Origin: Ignatzschineria sp. RMDPL8A
GTDB taxonomy: Bacteria > Pseudomonadota > Gammaproteobacteria > Cardiobacteriales > Wohlfahrtiimonadaceae
Length of the DNA: 64,000 nt
Direction: 5' to 3'
NCBI RefSeq assembly: GCF_029815055.1
Contig: NZ_JAPPWA010000002.1
Span: forward strand, 1,116,001-1,180,000
Part shown: piece after piece, positions 36,231-44,164 of the stretch
How the letters are laid out: every line of letters starts with the position of its first letter
How positions within the stretch are numbered: the first letter of the stretch is position 1
Made by a program: the position numbers and the translations under genes
Notes under the pieces: generated by a model
What the model was told of the DNA's origin: nothing
The model's database searches: none
Seen by the model: the letters and a program-made list of their open reading frames with translations, nothing else

Positions 36231-36282
36231 AAAAGCCTTAACGGGGAATCATGTTTTTGATTTTGGCGTTAAGGCTTTTTTT
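36231..36282 (+). terminator. Terminator after tamB
   Basis: AAAAGCCTTAACG (36231-36243) and CGTTAAGGCTTTT (36267-36279) form a perfect 13-bp stem, followed by T residues. A strong intrinsic terminator. Confidence 0.92.
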
Positions 36283-36331
36283 CGTCTTAAAAATGCTTTC
36301 GCTCCCTTTAAAAGGTGTGCTAGATTAAATG

Positions 36332-36359
36332 CTAACAAGTTAGTAAAAAGCGCTAGCGC
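36332..36359. promoter_or_regulatory. Two palindromes upstream of the GMC oxidoreductase gene
   Basis: CTAAC-AA-GTTAG (36332-36343) and the perfect palindrome GCGCTAGCGC (36350-36359) lie 41-68 bp before the ATG at 36400. Their position suggests operators for a dimeric repressor. No regulator gene is adjacent, so the protein is unknown. Confidence 0.45.
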
Positions 36360-36399
36360 AATTAAAAAAATAATAACAACAGACGAGAAGGAGAGAGGA

Positions 36400-38022
36400 A
36401 TGAGTACGAATCAGACGTATGATTATATTATTGTTGGAGCAGGATCGGCGGGATGTGTGATCGCGACGACACTGATTGAGAAAAATCCCGATATTACGGT
36501 GTTACTGCTCGAGGCGGGGCCAAAAGATAAGACGCTCTTTGCCAAAATTCCTGCCGGAATGCCCCATATGATGATGAATCACACGTGGCGCTATGAAACG
36601 GAGCCCGAGCCCTTCATGAATCAGCGCCGTATGGAGGTGCCCCAAGGGAAGATTCTTGGCGGTGGAAGTACCGTTAATGGTATGGCTTACGTGCGCGGCA
36701 TTGCCGAGGATTATAATGATTGGGAGGCGCGTTATGGCTGTAAAGGCTGGAATTATGAGAGTGTTTTGCCGGATTTTATTGAGTCTGAAAATAATGAGTC
36801 GTTAGCGGGTCCCTATCATGGAAATGAGGGCAATCAATATGTTTCGGAAAATCGCTATCGCCATCCGTTAAGTTTAGCGTTTATTAGGGCGGGGCAAGAG
36901 CTTGGCTACCCGTATACGAACGATTTTAATGGTAAAGATGAGGATGCGGTGGGCTTTTTCCAAACCACCACGCATAAAGGCCGCCGCGCGAGCACCAGCT
37001 ATGCATGGTTAAATCGGGTGAAAAACAATCGCCGATTAACCTTAATTACCGAGTGCATGACTGAAAAAATCATCATTGAAGATGGACATGCAAAAGGTGT
37101 GATTTTTGAAGAAAATGGCTCTCGCAAAACAGTCTACGCGACACGGGAAGTGATCGTATCAAGCGGTGCTATTGGCTCGCCAAAACTGCTCTTATTATCG
37201 GGGGTTGGACCGAAAGAGGATCTAGAAAAGTTAGGGATTAACGTGGTGGTTGATTCTCCGAAGGTGGGCCATGGATTTCAGGACCATCTGCACGTCAATT
37301 TACGCGGATTACTCAAAGAGCCGATCAGCATTATTACCGAAAGTTTAGGGCTTAAAAAGATTAAAAATGGGCTTGAATGGTTATTGACGAAACGGGGCAT
37401 TGCCTCTTCAAATATCTTAGAGGGTTGCGGATTTTTTGATCTTGATGGTGACGGTCGCCGCGAGACGCAAATTCACTCCTTTCCCTTAATTGAGAGCTTT
37501 GGTATGAGTGAGGGCGATGCCGATCAGCTTCTTGAAGGATTTACCCTTAAACTTGGGCATCTCTATCCGGAGTCTCGTGGAAAAGTGACTTTACGCAGCA
37601 GTAAACCGAGTGACCTGCCGGTGATTTATGGTAATTATCTATCCGAGCCATCGGATCTTAAGGCGATGGTTGAGAGTGTGAAGTTTGGCATGCGTTTTTT
37701 TGAAACGCCAGCGATGAAGGCGATTATCAGTGAGGTGGTGATGCCGACCGCGGAGGATCTGAAAGATGATGACGCGATTGCCGAATTTGTGAAAAATCAA
37801 TCGCTCACCGTTTTCCATCCTGTGGGTACTTGCGCTATGGGTGGTGATGATCAGGCGGTGTTAGATGAGCGCTTACGCGTGCGGGGCGTTCAAGGATTGC
37901 GGGTGATTGACGCATCGAGCTTTCCTCATATTGTCAGCGGAAATACCAATGCACCCACCATTATGCTTGCGTATCGCGGGGCTAAATATCTGCTTGAAGC
38001 GTGTGAGAAAAGCCATGGATAA
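36400..38022 (+). CDS. GMC-family FAD oxidoreductase (choline/alcohol dehydrogenase-like)
   Basis: A 540-aa flavoprotein that by family oxidises an alcohol to an aldehyde. The FAD-binding motif VGAGSAGCVIA is at the N-terminus, GMC signature 1 in GKILGGGSTVNGMAYVRG, signature 2 in GAIGSPKLLLLSGVGP, and the C-terminal active-site His and Asn in FHPVGTCAMGG and SGNTNAPT. It resembles BetA, but betB, betI and bet transporters are absent, so choline is only one candidate substrate; other family members act on polyethylene glycol or aromatic and long-chain alcohols. Possible operators lie just upstream. Confidence 0.88.
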   Translation: MSTNQTYDYIIVGAGSAGCVIATTLIEKNPDITVLLLEAGPKDKTLFAKIPAGMPHMMMNHTWRYETEPEPFMNQRRMEVPQGKILGGGSTVNGMAYVRGIAEDYNDWEARYGCKGWNYESVLPDFIESENNESLAGPYHGNEGNQYVSENRYRHPLSLAFIRAGQELGYPYTNDFNGKDEDAVGFFQTTTHKGRRASTSYAWLNRVKNNRRLTLITECMTEKIIIEDGHAKGVIFEENGSRKTVYATREVIVSSGAIGSPKLLLLSGVGPKEDLEKLGINVVVDSPKVGHGFQDHLHVNLRGLLKEPISIITESLGLKKIKNGLEWLLTKRGIASSNILEGCGFFDLDGDGRRETQIHSFPLIESFGMSEGDADQLLEGFTLKLGHLYPESRGKVTLRSSKPSDLPVIYGNYLSEPSDLKAMVESVKFGMRFFETPAMKAIISEVVMPTAEDLKDDDAIAEFVKNQSLTVFHPVGTCAMGGDDQAVLDERLRVRGVQGLRVIDASSFPHIVSGNTNAPTIMLAYRGAKYLLEACEKSHG

Positions 38023-38181
38023 AGGTAAATCCAAAAACAATAATTATTCGCATCTGCACTTCATTCCTTGAAATAACGTTTTTTATACCCATATTGTTTA
38101 AGTAGGCCGATCGGGGATTAAGCTTTCTCGGTCGGCATCAATATTAGAAAATATAAAGAGTTAAGAACGAAGGACCCATAC

Positions 38182-38829
38182 ATGATTAATATTGCAGAGA
38201 TTGCAAAAAAGCGTCACACCTGTAAAGCGTACGATAAATCGAAAAAGATCCCGAAAGAGGTGATCGATCAACTGCTTGATGTGCTTCACAATAGCCCCTC
38301 ATCGGTGAATTCACAGCCGTGGCATTTTATCGTTGCGGAATCCGATGAAGCGAAGGAGCGAATTTTACCGGGCATTTCAGAATTTAATCATCCGCGCGTG
38401 CGTGATGCTTCGCATGTGGTGATTTTCTGCGCGAAAAATGAGATGAACGATGATCACTTAGCAGCGATTATTGAGCAAGAAGATGCGGACAGACGTTTCC
38501 CCGAACCTGAGATGAAAACTGCGAACGATCAAGGACGTAAATTCTTTGTGGGGCTCAATCGCACAACGAAAGAGGCGCTCTATGAGTGGGAAGAAAAGCA
38601 AGTTTATATCGCGCTTGGCAATCTACTTTTAGCAGCGGCTGCACTTGAGCTGGATTCAACGCCGATTGAAGGTTTTATTCCCGAGAAACTCGATGAGGTC
38701 TTAGGGCTTAAAGAGAAGGGCTATCACAGCGTCGTAGTGGCATCGCTTGGCTATCGTAGCGAAGAGGATTTCAACGCAGATCTCCCTAAATCACGTCTCC
38801 CATTTGACGACCTTTTCACGATTTTATAA
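38182..38829 (+). CDS. NfsB-type oxygen-insensitive nitroreductase
   Basis: A 215-aa FMN-dependent NAD(P)H reductase of nitroaromatics or quinones. It aligns with NfsB by length (217 aa in E. coli) and by the N-terminal KKRHTCKAYDKSKKIPKEV, the FMN-site SPSSVNSQPWHFIV, and the central YIALGNLLLAAAALELDSTPIEGF. It is monocistronic: 159 bp separate it from the GMC gene and a bidirectional terminator follows. The physiological substrate is not known for this family. Confidence 0.9.
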   Translation: MINIAEIAKKRHTCKAYDKSKKIPKEVIDQLLDVLHNSPSSVNSQPWHFIVAESDEAKERILPGISEFNHPRVRDASHVVIFCAKNEMNDDHLAAIIEQEDADRRFPEPEMKTANDQGRKFFVGLNRTTKEALYEWEEKQVYIALGNLLLAAAALELDSTPIEGFIPEKLDEVLGLKEKGYHSVVVASLGYRSEEDFNADLPKSRLPFDDLFTIL

Positions 38830-38851
38830 TCCGGTCGATTCGATAAACGAT

Positions 38852-38895
38852 AAAAAACTCAAAGTGGCATTTTCTGCAATCACTTTGAGTTTTTT
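38852..38895. terminator. Bidirectional terminator between nitroreductase and YeeE/YedE genes
   Basis: ACTCAAAGTG (38857-38866) pairs perfectly with CACTTTGAGT (38881-38890), with A-run and T-run on opposite sides. It serves the two convergent units. Confidence 0.88.
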
Positions 38896-38931
38896 GTTTT
38901 TAGAGTTTTGAAAACGCTTCCCTAAGAATCA

Positions 38932-39348
38932 TTAACATTTATTGGCAGGGAGCAGTCGAGCAAGGAGCATACCGGCAATCATAGCCGCGCCAAAAATTAA
39001 CCCTTCGGGAATGCCTTGCCCAACGAGAACAAGCGCGGGAGCAGGGCAGATGCCAACAAGTCCCCAGCCGGCACCAAAGGTGAGTCCACCAATCACTAAA
39101 CGGCGATTAATTGGGGTATTAGTTGGAAGATGGTGCGGTTCATTTAAGAGGGTTTTGCCACGTTTTTTCACGAGGGTTACCGCGATAAAACTCACTAAGA
39201 GGGCGCCTACCATCACCCACATGAGCGCCGGATTCCATGCGTCAAAAATATCTAAAAAGCCTTGTACGACCGCAGGATTGGCCATACCGGAAAGCAGTAG
39301 TCCAAGTCCAAATAAAATGCCTGAAATAAGCGAAATAAATGCATACAT
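38932..39348 (-). CDS. Half-size YeeE/YedE protein (DUF6691 type)
   Basis: A 138-aa membrane protein with about four helices, the second half of a two-gene YeeE/YedE pair. The motif FGAGWGLVGICPAPALVLVG holds the single conserved Cys of this subgroup; the start, SGILFGLGLLLSGMANPA, is typical. The family moves thiosulfate or other sulfur compounds; this split form is usually linked to sulfur or sulfide handling. The gene starts 11 bp after its partner's stop. Confidence 0.88.
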   Translation of the reverse strand: MYAFISLISGILFGLGLLLSGMANPAVVQGFLDIFDAWNPALMWVMVGALLVSFIAVTLVKKRGKTLLNEPHHLPTNTPINRRLVIGGLTFGAGWGLVGICPAPALVLVGQGIPEGLIFGAAMIAGMLLARLLPANKC

Positions 39349-39359
39349 GGTAGAGCCTC

Positions 39360-39779
39360 CTACAGTCCCAAGAGATGTTTAATCACAAAAACAGCCATCC
39401 CGCCGGCCACCATAAAGATGATGGTCACTAACACCGAGCTTGGCGAAAGACGTGAAATTCCGCAGATTGAATGTCCACTTGTACAGCCAGAACTCATGGC
39501 AGAGCCAAGGCCGACGAGTAATCCACCAATGATAAGTACCCAGCGGTTATCGGTAATTTCAGCGACGGGCACTTCGGTAATCATGCCGTAAATCCAAGGG
39601 GATGCGAGAAGGCCTACTACAAAGAGTAAGCGCCAAAGGGTAAATCCGCAGCGGCTTAAGAGATTACCAATAATGCCACTCACACCCATGACGCGACCTA
39701 AAAAGAGAAAATAGAGCGCTGCCGCAAGCCCGATGACGAGCCCGCCGAGTAGCGCTGGAAGCGAAAAAATCGAATCCAT
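39360..39779 (-). CDS. Half-size YeeE/YedE sulfur-transport protein
   Basis: A 139-aa membrane protein, the first of the pair. It has the sulfur-transport signature GLGSAMSSGCTSGHSICGISRLSPSS, with the Cys residues used in thiosulfate relay in the family, plus an N-terminal GGLVIGLAAALYFLFLGRVMGVSG. Start chosen at the ATG 39779; a TTG two codons upstream is also possible, and AGGA is near both. No rhodanese, persulfide dioxygenase or sulfur-sensing ArsR gene is beside it. Confidence 0.88.
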   Translation of the reverse strand: MDSIFSLPALLGGLVIGLAAALYFLFLGRVMGVSGIIGNLLSRCGFTLWRLLFVVGLLASPWIYGMITEVPVAEITDNRWVLIIGGLLVGLGSAMSSGCTSGHSICGISRLSPSSVLVTIIFMVAGGMAVFVIKHLLGL

Positions 39780-40134
39780 GTCCAATCAGTCCTTTATCGT
39801 TTAAATTATTATGTTCAAATCGTGGTTTGCGGCGTTTTTATCCTGAATTACCGCAGTTATATTATAAAACTTAATCAGTATATATTATATTTTAAACGAT
39901 ATCGAAAATAGTGATTAAAATCCCTAAAAGTCCTGCTAAATTACTGAAAATTTTTAAAGTTGATGTCAATATAAGATTGATATAGATCTAAGAGCCTTGA
40001 ATGATGCATTTATTTAGAAAAAGATCGTCGCTTTTCGCATGGATGTCAGAACTTTTTTTTCTAAATATCGTAAAATAATGAACTTTATTTTATGAGTTCG
40101 TTCATGCCTTGAATGCCTTAAGGAGAAACTATTG
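39780..40134. other. AT-rich divergent region between YeeE/YedE and Na/Pi genes
   Basis: 355 bp with no gene. It contains many TA-rich -10-like strings (about 39880-39900 for the minus strand) but no pair I can call. AAGGAG is 9 nt before the plus-strand start at 40135. Confidence 0.45.
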
Positions 40135-41769
40135 ATGGATTGGCAGCAGATACTCTTTCACTTTTTGGGAGGACTCGGTCTGTTCCTCTTTTCGATTAAA
40201 TTTATGGGAGACGGGCTGCAAAAGTCCGCAGGCAATAAACTCCGCTCCATTCTCGACCGCTTCACAACCAATCCGCTCATGGGCGTTTTAGTCGGGATTA
40301 TCGTCACGGTTTTAATTCAATCAAGCTCGGGCACAACGGTGATTACCGTCGGCCTTGTGGGTGCGGGACTCATGACGCTTCGCCAAGCGATCGGCGTGAT
40401 TATGGGCGCCAATATCGGAACAACGGTGACCGCTTTTATTATCGGGATCGACATTGGTGAATATGCCTATCCGATTCTACTTATGGGCTCGATTTTACTC
40501 TTCTTCTTTAAGCGCAAATCCTTTCAAAATGTGGGGCAGATCCTCTTTGGTTTCGGGGGATTATTTATCGGGCTTGACCTCATGAGTAGTGGACTTGCGC
40601 CACTTCGTCATCTTCCAGTATTTACCGATTTAATGCTCGAGATGAGCCATAGCCCGGTGATTAGTGTGCTCGTTGGGACGATTTTTACGCTCATTGTGCA
40701 ATCATCGAGTGCGACGATCGGGATTTTACAAGGGCTCTATGCGGAAAACCTGATCGATCTAAATGCGGCGCTTCCAGTGCTGTTTGGGGATAATATCGGG
40801 ACGACGGTAACGGCGATTTTAGCGGCGATTGGGGCAAGTGTGGTAGCCCGTCGAGCGGCGGCAGTCCACGTGCTTTTTAACGTGCTCGGTACCGTGATCT
40901 TTATGATTTTCCTCCTTCCCTTTACCCATTTTATGATCTGGCTTGCGGAGAGTTTATCCCTTGAGCCGAAGATGCAGATCGCCTTTGCGCACGGAACCTT
41001 TAACGTCATCAATACATTGATTCAGCTCCCCTTTGTGGGCGTTTGGGCTTATCTTGTGACCCGCTTAATTCCTGAGGCGAAAGAGAAACCTTCGTCAAAA
41101 CAATCGCTCTATTTAGATGAGGCGATGATTACTAAATCGCCAGCCATTGCGATCGGGCAGGCGCGTAAAGAGGTGATCCATATGGGAGAGCTCAGCATTG
41201 CGGGCTTAAAAGAATCACTCCTTTATCTTAAAACCGAAGGAATCGATCATGCCGATGCGGCGCGTAAACTGGAGTCGGTGATCAATTCACTCGATGAAGA
41301 GATTACCCATTATCTTGTGGAAATTTTCCCCAATTCGGTCTCGTTAAGGGATTCCAATCATCTTCAAGCGCTCCTTAATTTGGTGTGCGATTTAGAGCGA
41401 ATTGGCGATCACTTTGAGAACATTGTCGAGCAGGTCGATTACATGATTAATCGCAATGCGCTCCTAAGTGATGAGGCGAAAGAGGAGCTCTACCAGATGT
41501 TTGAGCTCACCATTCAATCAGTCGAACTTGCGGTGCTTGCGCTTCGCAATAAAGATCTCAATGTGGCGCGTCGGGTCTATGAGCTTGAGGTGTCGATTGA
41601 TGAGATGGAACGCGAGCTTCGTAAACGCCATATTCATCGCCTCAATCATGGGGAATGTACGCCAAAATCGGGGCTTGTATTTACCGATATGATCTCAAAT
41701 CTTGAACGCATTGGGGATCATGCCCATAACATTGCCGAAATGCTTTTTGAGAAACATCAGGATCGATGA
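40135..41769 (+). CDS. Na+/phosphate cotransporter (NptA/YjbB-like) with PhoU-like tail
   Basis: A 544-aa protein. The N-terminal two-thirds hold two Na_Pi_cotrans repeats with the hallmark QSSSGTTVITVGLVGAG and QSSSATIGILQGLY, each followed by a GANIGTTVTA / GDNIGTTVTAIL motif. The C-terminal third (about 345-544) is helical and PhoU-like (NLVCDLERIGDHFENI and NLERIGDHAHNIAE, two repeats of the E-R-I-G-D-H motif). This matches E. coli YjbB, implicated in phosphate export. Direction of transport cannot be read from sequence. A monocistronic unit ending at a terminator 150 bp on. Confidence 0.9.
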   Translation: MDWQQILFHFLGGLGLFLFSIKFMGDGLQKSAGNKLRSILDRFTTNPLMGVLVGIIVTVLIQSSSGTTVITVGLVGAGLMTLRQAIGVIMGANIGTTVTAFIIGIDIGEYAYPILLMGSILLFFFKRKSFQNVGQILFGFGGLFIGLDLMSSGLAPLRHLPVFTDLMLEMSHSPVISVLVGTIFTLIVQSSSATIGILQGLYAENLIDLNAALPVLFGDNIGTTVTAILAAIGASVVARRAAAVHVLFNVLGTVIFMIFLLPFTHFMIWLAESLSLEPKMQIAFAHGTFNVINTLIQLPFVGVWAYLVTRLIPEAKEKPSSKQSLYLDEAMITKSPAIAIGQARKEVIHMGELSIAGLKESLLYLKTEGIDHADAARKLESVINSLDEEITHYLVEIFPNSVSLRDSNHLQALLNLVCDLERIGDHFENIVEQVDYMINRNALLSDEAKEELYQMFELTIQSVELAVLALRNKDLNVARRVYELEVSIDEMERELRKRHIHRLNHGECTPKSGLVFTDMISNLERIGDHAHNIAEMLFEKHQDR

Positions 41770-41869
41770 ATAAACGATAAAGTAAGCGAGCGCCCGCGGA
41801 AATGATTAAAGATTAATCAGCGGCGACAATAGTTGCGATTTTTCTTAATTGTTCGCTACACTTGATTCT

Positions 41870-41887
41870 TGATCGACTGCTCGATCA
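41870..41887. repeat. Inverted repeat in the Na/Pi 3' region
   Basis: TGATCGA-CTGC-TCGATCA, a perfect 7-bp dyad without a T-run. It is 100 bp downstream of the Na/Pi stop and may act with the terminator that follows, or be an operator-like site. Confidence 0.4.
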
Positions 41888-41915
41888 TAGATCATGCTCC
41901 TTATATGATCATTTT

Positions 41916-41942
41916 GCCCGTACCCTGAGTGCGGGCTTTTTT
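41916..41942 (+). terminator. Terminator after the Na/Pi gene
   Basis: GCCCGTAC-CCTGA-GTGCGGGC, an 8-bp stem with one wobble pair, then TTTTTT. The region from here to 42084 shows nothing else I can name. Confidence 0.88.
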
Positions 41943-42096
41943 ATGCGCATAAATTGATGAAGCGCCGAATTAATTAAGATAATCCAAGATTAGCGAAGTT
42001 TAAGAAAGGCTTTGTTATTGCCGTTAGTGTGAAGTTATCCCATAATAAGGCGATGAACGGACGATTTTAGTCATCTTAAATCATAAGGAGCGGACG

Positions 42097-43980
42097 GTGA
42101 AAAAGAGTAAGGAATCGAACAATCGTGGAAAGGGGCAGCCTAACAGAGGATTGACGTTGCCACTAGCGATGGAGTTTTCCATTTTAGAGAAAGATAATCC
42201 TGAATTTGGCCGTCATGTGGAAATTCCTAAAAATGGTTTTTTAACCTTTGTTGGCCCGAATGGCTCGGGGAAAAGTCATCTACTTCGCGGGCTTTTTGCA
42301 GCCTTTATGGAGAAAAAACGCAGCGGTGAGATGGGGCGGAAAAAGGTGCGCTTTCTCTCATCGGGGCGACTGATGGAAGATGATATTATCAAGCGTCGCG
42401 GACTGCTCGAAGAGTATCGAACCCTTCAAGAGCGGGCCGATGTACAGCTTAAAGTGCGGGCGCGTCTTCGTGAGAGTTTTAAGCGCGATATTAATCTGCA
42501 TTGGGGCATTAATGGACTAGAGGTTAATTTTGAGCATGAGATTCACCTCGATAAGCCGGAAAAACGCCTCGGGTATACCATCGGGCAGGAAGCCTCGGGG
42601 CTGGTGCACCTTGTCGGGCTTTTAACCGCGCTCTATAACGATGAGATCGGGGTACTGATTATTGACGAGCCGGAGATTTCACTCCATCCGCAATATCAAA
42701 ATTTTATTCTCCAAGAGATGCGCTCGGTGTGCGGTGAGCCCCGTTCGAACAATAATAAAAAGATTATTATTTTGGCCACCCATTCGCCAGAATTTTTAGA
42801 GCTTAAATATTTAGAAGAGGATATTTCTTCTTTTTGCGTTTGTGAAAATATTGCCAAAGGGCCGATCCAGATCACTGAGATGAAACCTGAATTTGAAGGC
42901 AGTACCTTTCTCTACCGCATCAGTTATCAGTATAAAAAAGCGCTCTTTGCGAAGACGATACTGCTAGTGGAAGGGGATACTGATGAGCTCATTTTACGCG
43001 GGCTTGCGGAAAAGCTTGAATATGACCTTGAATCCCGCGGGATTGAGATTGTTGCCGTGGGCAGTAAAGAGGATTTTCGCGCGGCGATGGCCTTTTTTAG
43101 AGAGATCAATAAAGAGGTGCAACTCCTTGCAGATATCGACTGGTTGGTGGACAAACCGAGCCAAATTGATGAGGTCTTTGGCTGGGATTTAGGCTTTCGT
43201 AAATCGGTCGAGGTGCTGTTATCCGAGCCGTGGCCCGATAATTACCGCATGCGCAACGCGCTCCGCAATCACTCGTATAGCTTTGGGCGCTATCGGGCCA
43301 TTTTAAATTATCTTAAACCCAAATTTGATCAAGAGCGGCTCAATACCCTAGAGGTAATCGCGTTTTTAGAGAAATCGGACTTTGATTATAACGAGCTAAA
43401 AAGTTTTGAAACGGCGCTTCGTCGCGTCTCATTTTGTGAATTATTACGGGATTCAACGGAGATGCAAGAACGTATGGATCGGCTTGAATCACGCGGGGCA
43501 TTTTTAATTCGTGTGGGTGAGATTGAGTCCTGTTATCTCTCGGATAGGGTACAGAAAAAGCGGCTCTGGGCCCATCAAGAATATCGCCTTATTCAGACGC
43601 TTCCGGTCAATCGCTTAGAGAAAAACTATGGTGATCTCATTCGTTGCCTGCAATATTGTGGCGATGAGCCTGAAAATATTGAGCTCCATATGCTGCACAA
43701 TCGCCTCAATTTGCTACTGATGAGCCTTAGTAATGATTATCAAAAAGGGCAAGATCTCTCCTTAAAACGCCATGTCTTTCAAGCCAATGAAGAGGGCATT
43801 TTTGAGGTGAAATCTTTGGGGGATGAAGGGGAAAAGGTGCGCATTGCGCTGCGTAAATCGATGTTCCCCGAGCTCTATTTTAGTTTAGTGTTTGCACTCA
43901 CCGATTCGCCCGTTGAGATTAAAAATAAAATTGATGACATTTTCCACCGCATGGGATTGCAGGTCACGCGGGGCAGGTAA
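42097..43980 (+). CDS. Orphan OLD-family AAA ATPase with TOPRIM nuclease domain
   Basis: A 627-aa protein. The N-terminal SMC/ABC-type ATPase has Walker A GPNGSGKS (53-60), a signature-like EASGLVHLVGLL (165-176), Walker B VLIIDEPEISLHP (186-198) and the H-loop ATHSPE (227-232). It is followed by a TOPRIM-like domain: ILLVEGDTDELILRGL (288-303, with the metal-binding Glu) and LLADID (343-348, the DxD motif). This is the OLD-endonuclease layout. A C-terminal half (about 360-627) is unrecognised. Start is GTG with AAGGAG 6 nt upstream. It stands alone, with no GajB-like helicase, methylase or second defence gene adjacent. Codon use looks like its neighbours'. A role in DNA repair or phage defence is inferred. 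Confidence 0.8.
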   Translation: MKKSKESNNRGKGQPNRGLTLPLAMEFSILEKDNPEFGRHVEIPKNGFLTFVGPNGSGKSHLLRGLFAAFMEKKRSGEMGRKKVRFLSSGRLMEDDIIKRRGLLEEYRTLQERADVQLKVRARLRESFKRDINLHWGINGLEVNFEHEIHLDKPEKRLGYTIGQEASGLVHLVGLLTALYNDEIGVLIIDEPEISLHPQYQNFILQEMRSVCGEPRSNNNKKIIILATHSPEFLELKYLEEDISSFCVCENIAKGPIQITEMKPEFEGSTFLYRISYQYKKALFAKTILLVEGDTDELILRGLAEKLEYDLESRGIEIVAVGSKEDFRAAMAFFREINKEVQLLADIDWLVDKPSQIDEVFGWDLGFRKSVEVLLSEPWPDNYRMRNALRNHSYSFGRYRAILNYLKPKFDQERLNTLEVIAFLEKSDFDYNELKSFETALRRVSFCELLRDSTEMQERMDRLESRGAFLIRVGEIESCYLSDRVQKKRLWAHQEYRLIQTLPVNRLEKNYGDLIRCLQYCGDEPENIELHMLHNRLNLLLMSLSNDYQKGQDLSLKRHVFQANEEGIFEVKSLGDEGEKVRIALRKSMFPELYFSLVFALTDSPVEIKNKIDDIFHRMGLQVTRGR

Positions 43981-44164
43981 CACGAGGATAATCGTCCATC
44001 GTGGTATTTAATGCGATCGATAACCATTCTTAAACAATAATCTTTTAAGGAAATTTATCCTTTTTTACACCATAAAATAAGGAATTGACATTGAATGGGG
44101 TTAAATAGAGACATACCAAAAATAAATGAAATTAATTATTTGGCAGTCGACAAAGGATCTTATT

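Noticed and set aside
38942-39382. A 146-codon plus-strand frame opposite the YeeE/YedE gene
   Set aside because: The minus-strand product has clear YeeE/YedE motifs and a partner gene; the plus frame is a by-product of its composition.
43984-44004. Hairpin (CACGA...TCGTG) after the OLD-type gene as a terminator
   Set aside because: The stem is bulged and no T-run follows, so I cannot call it a terminator.
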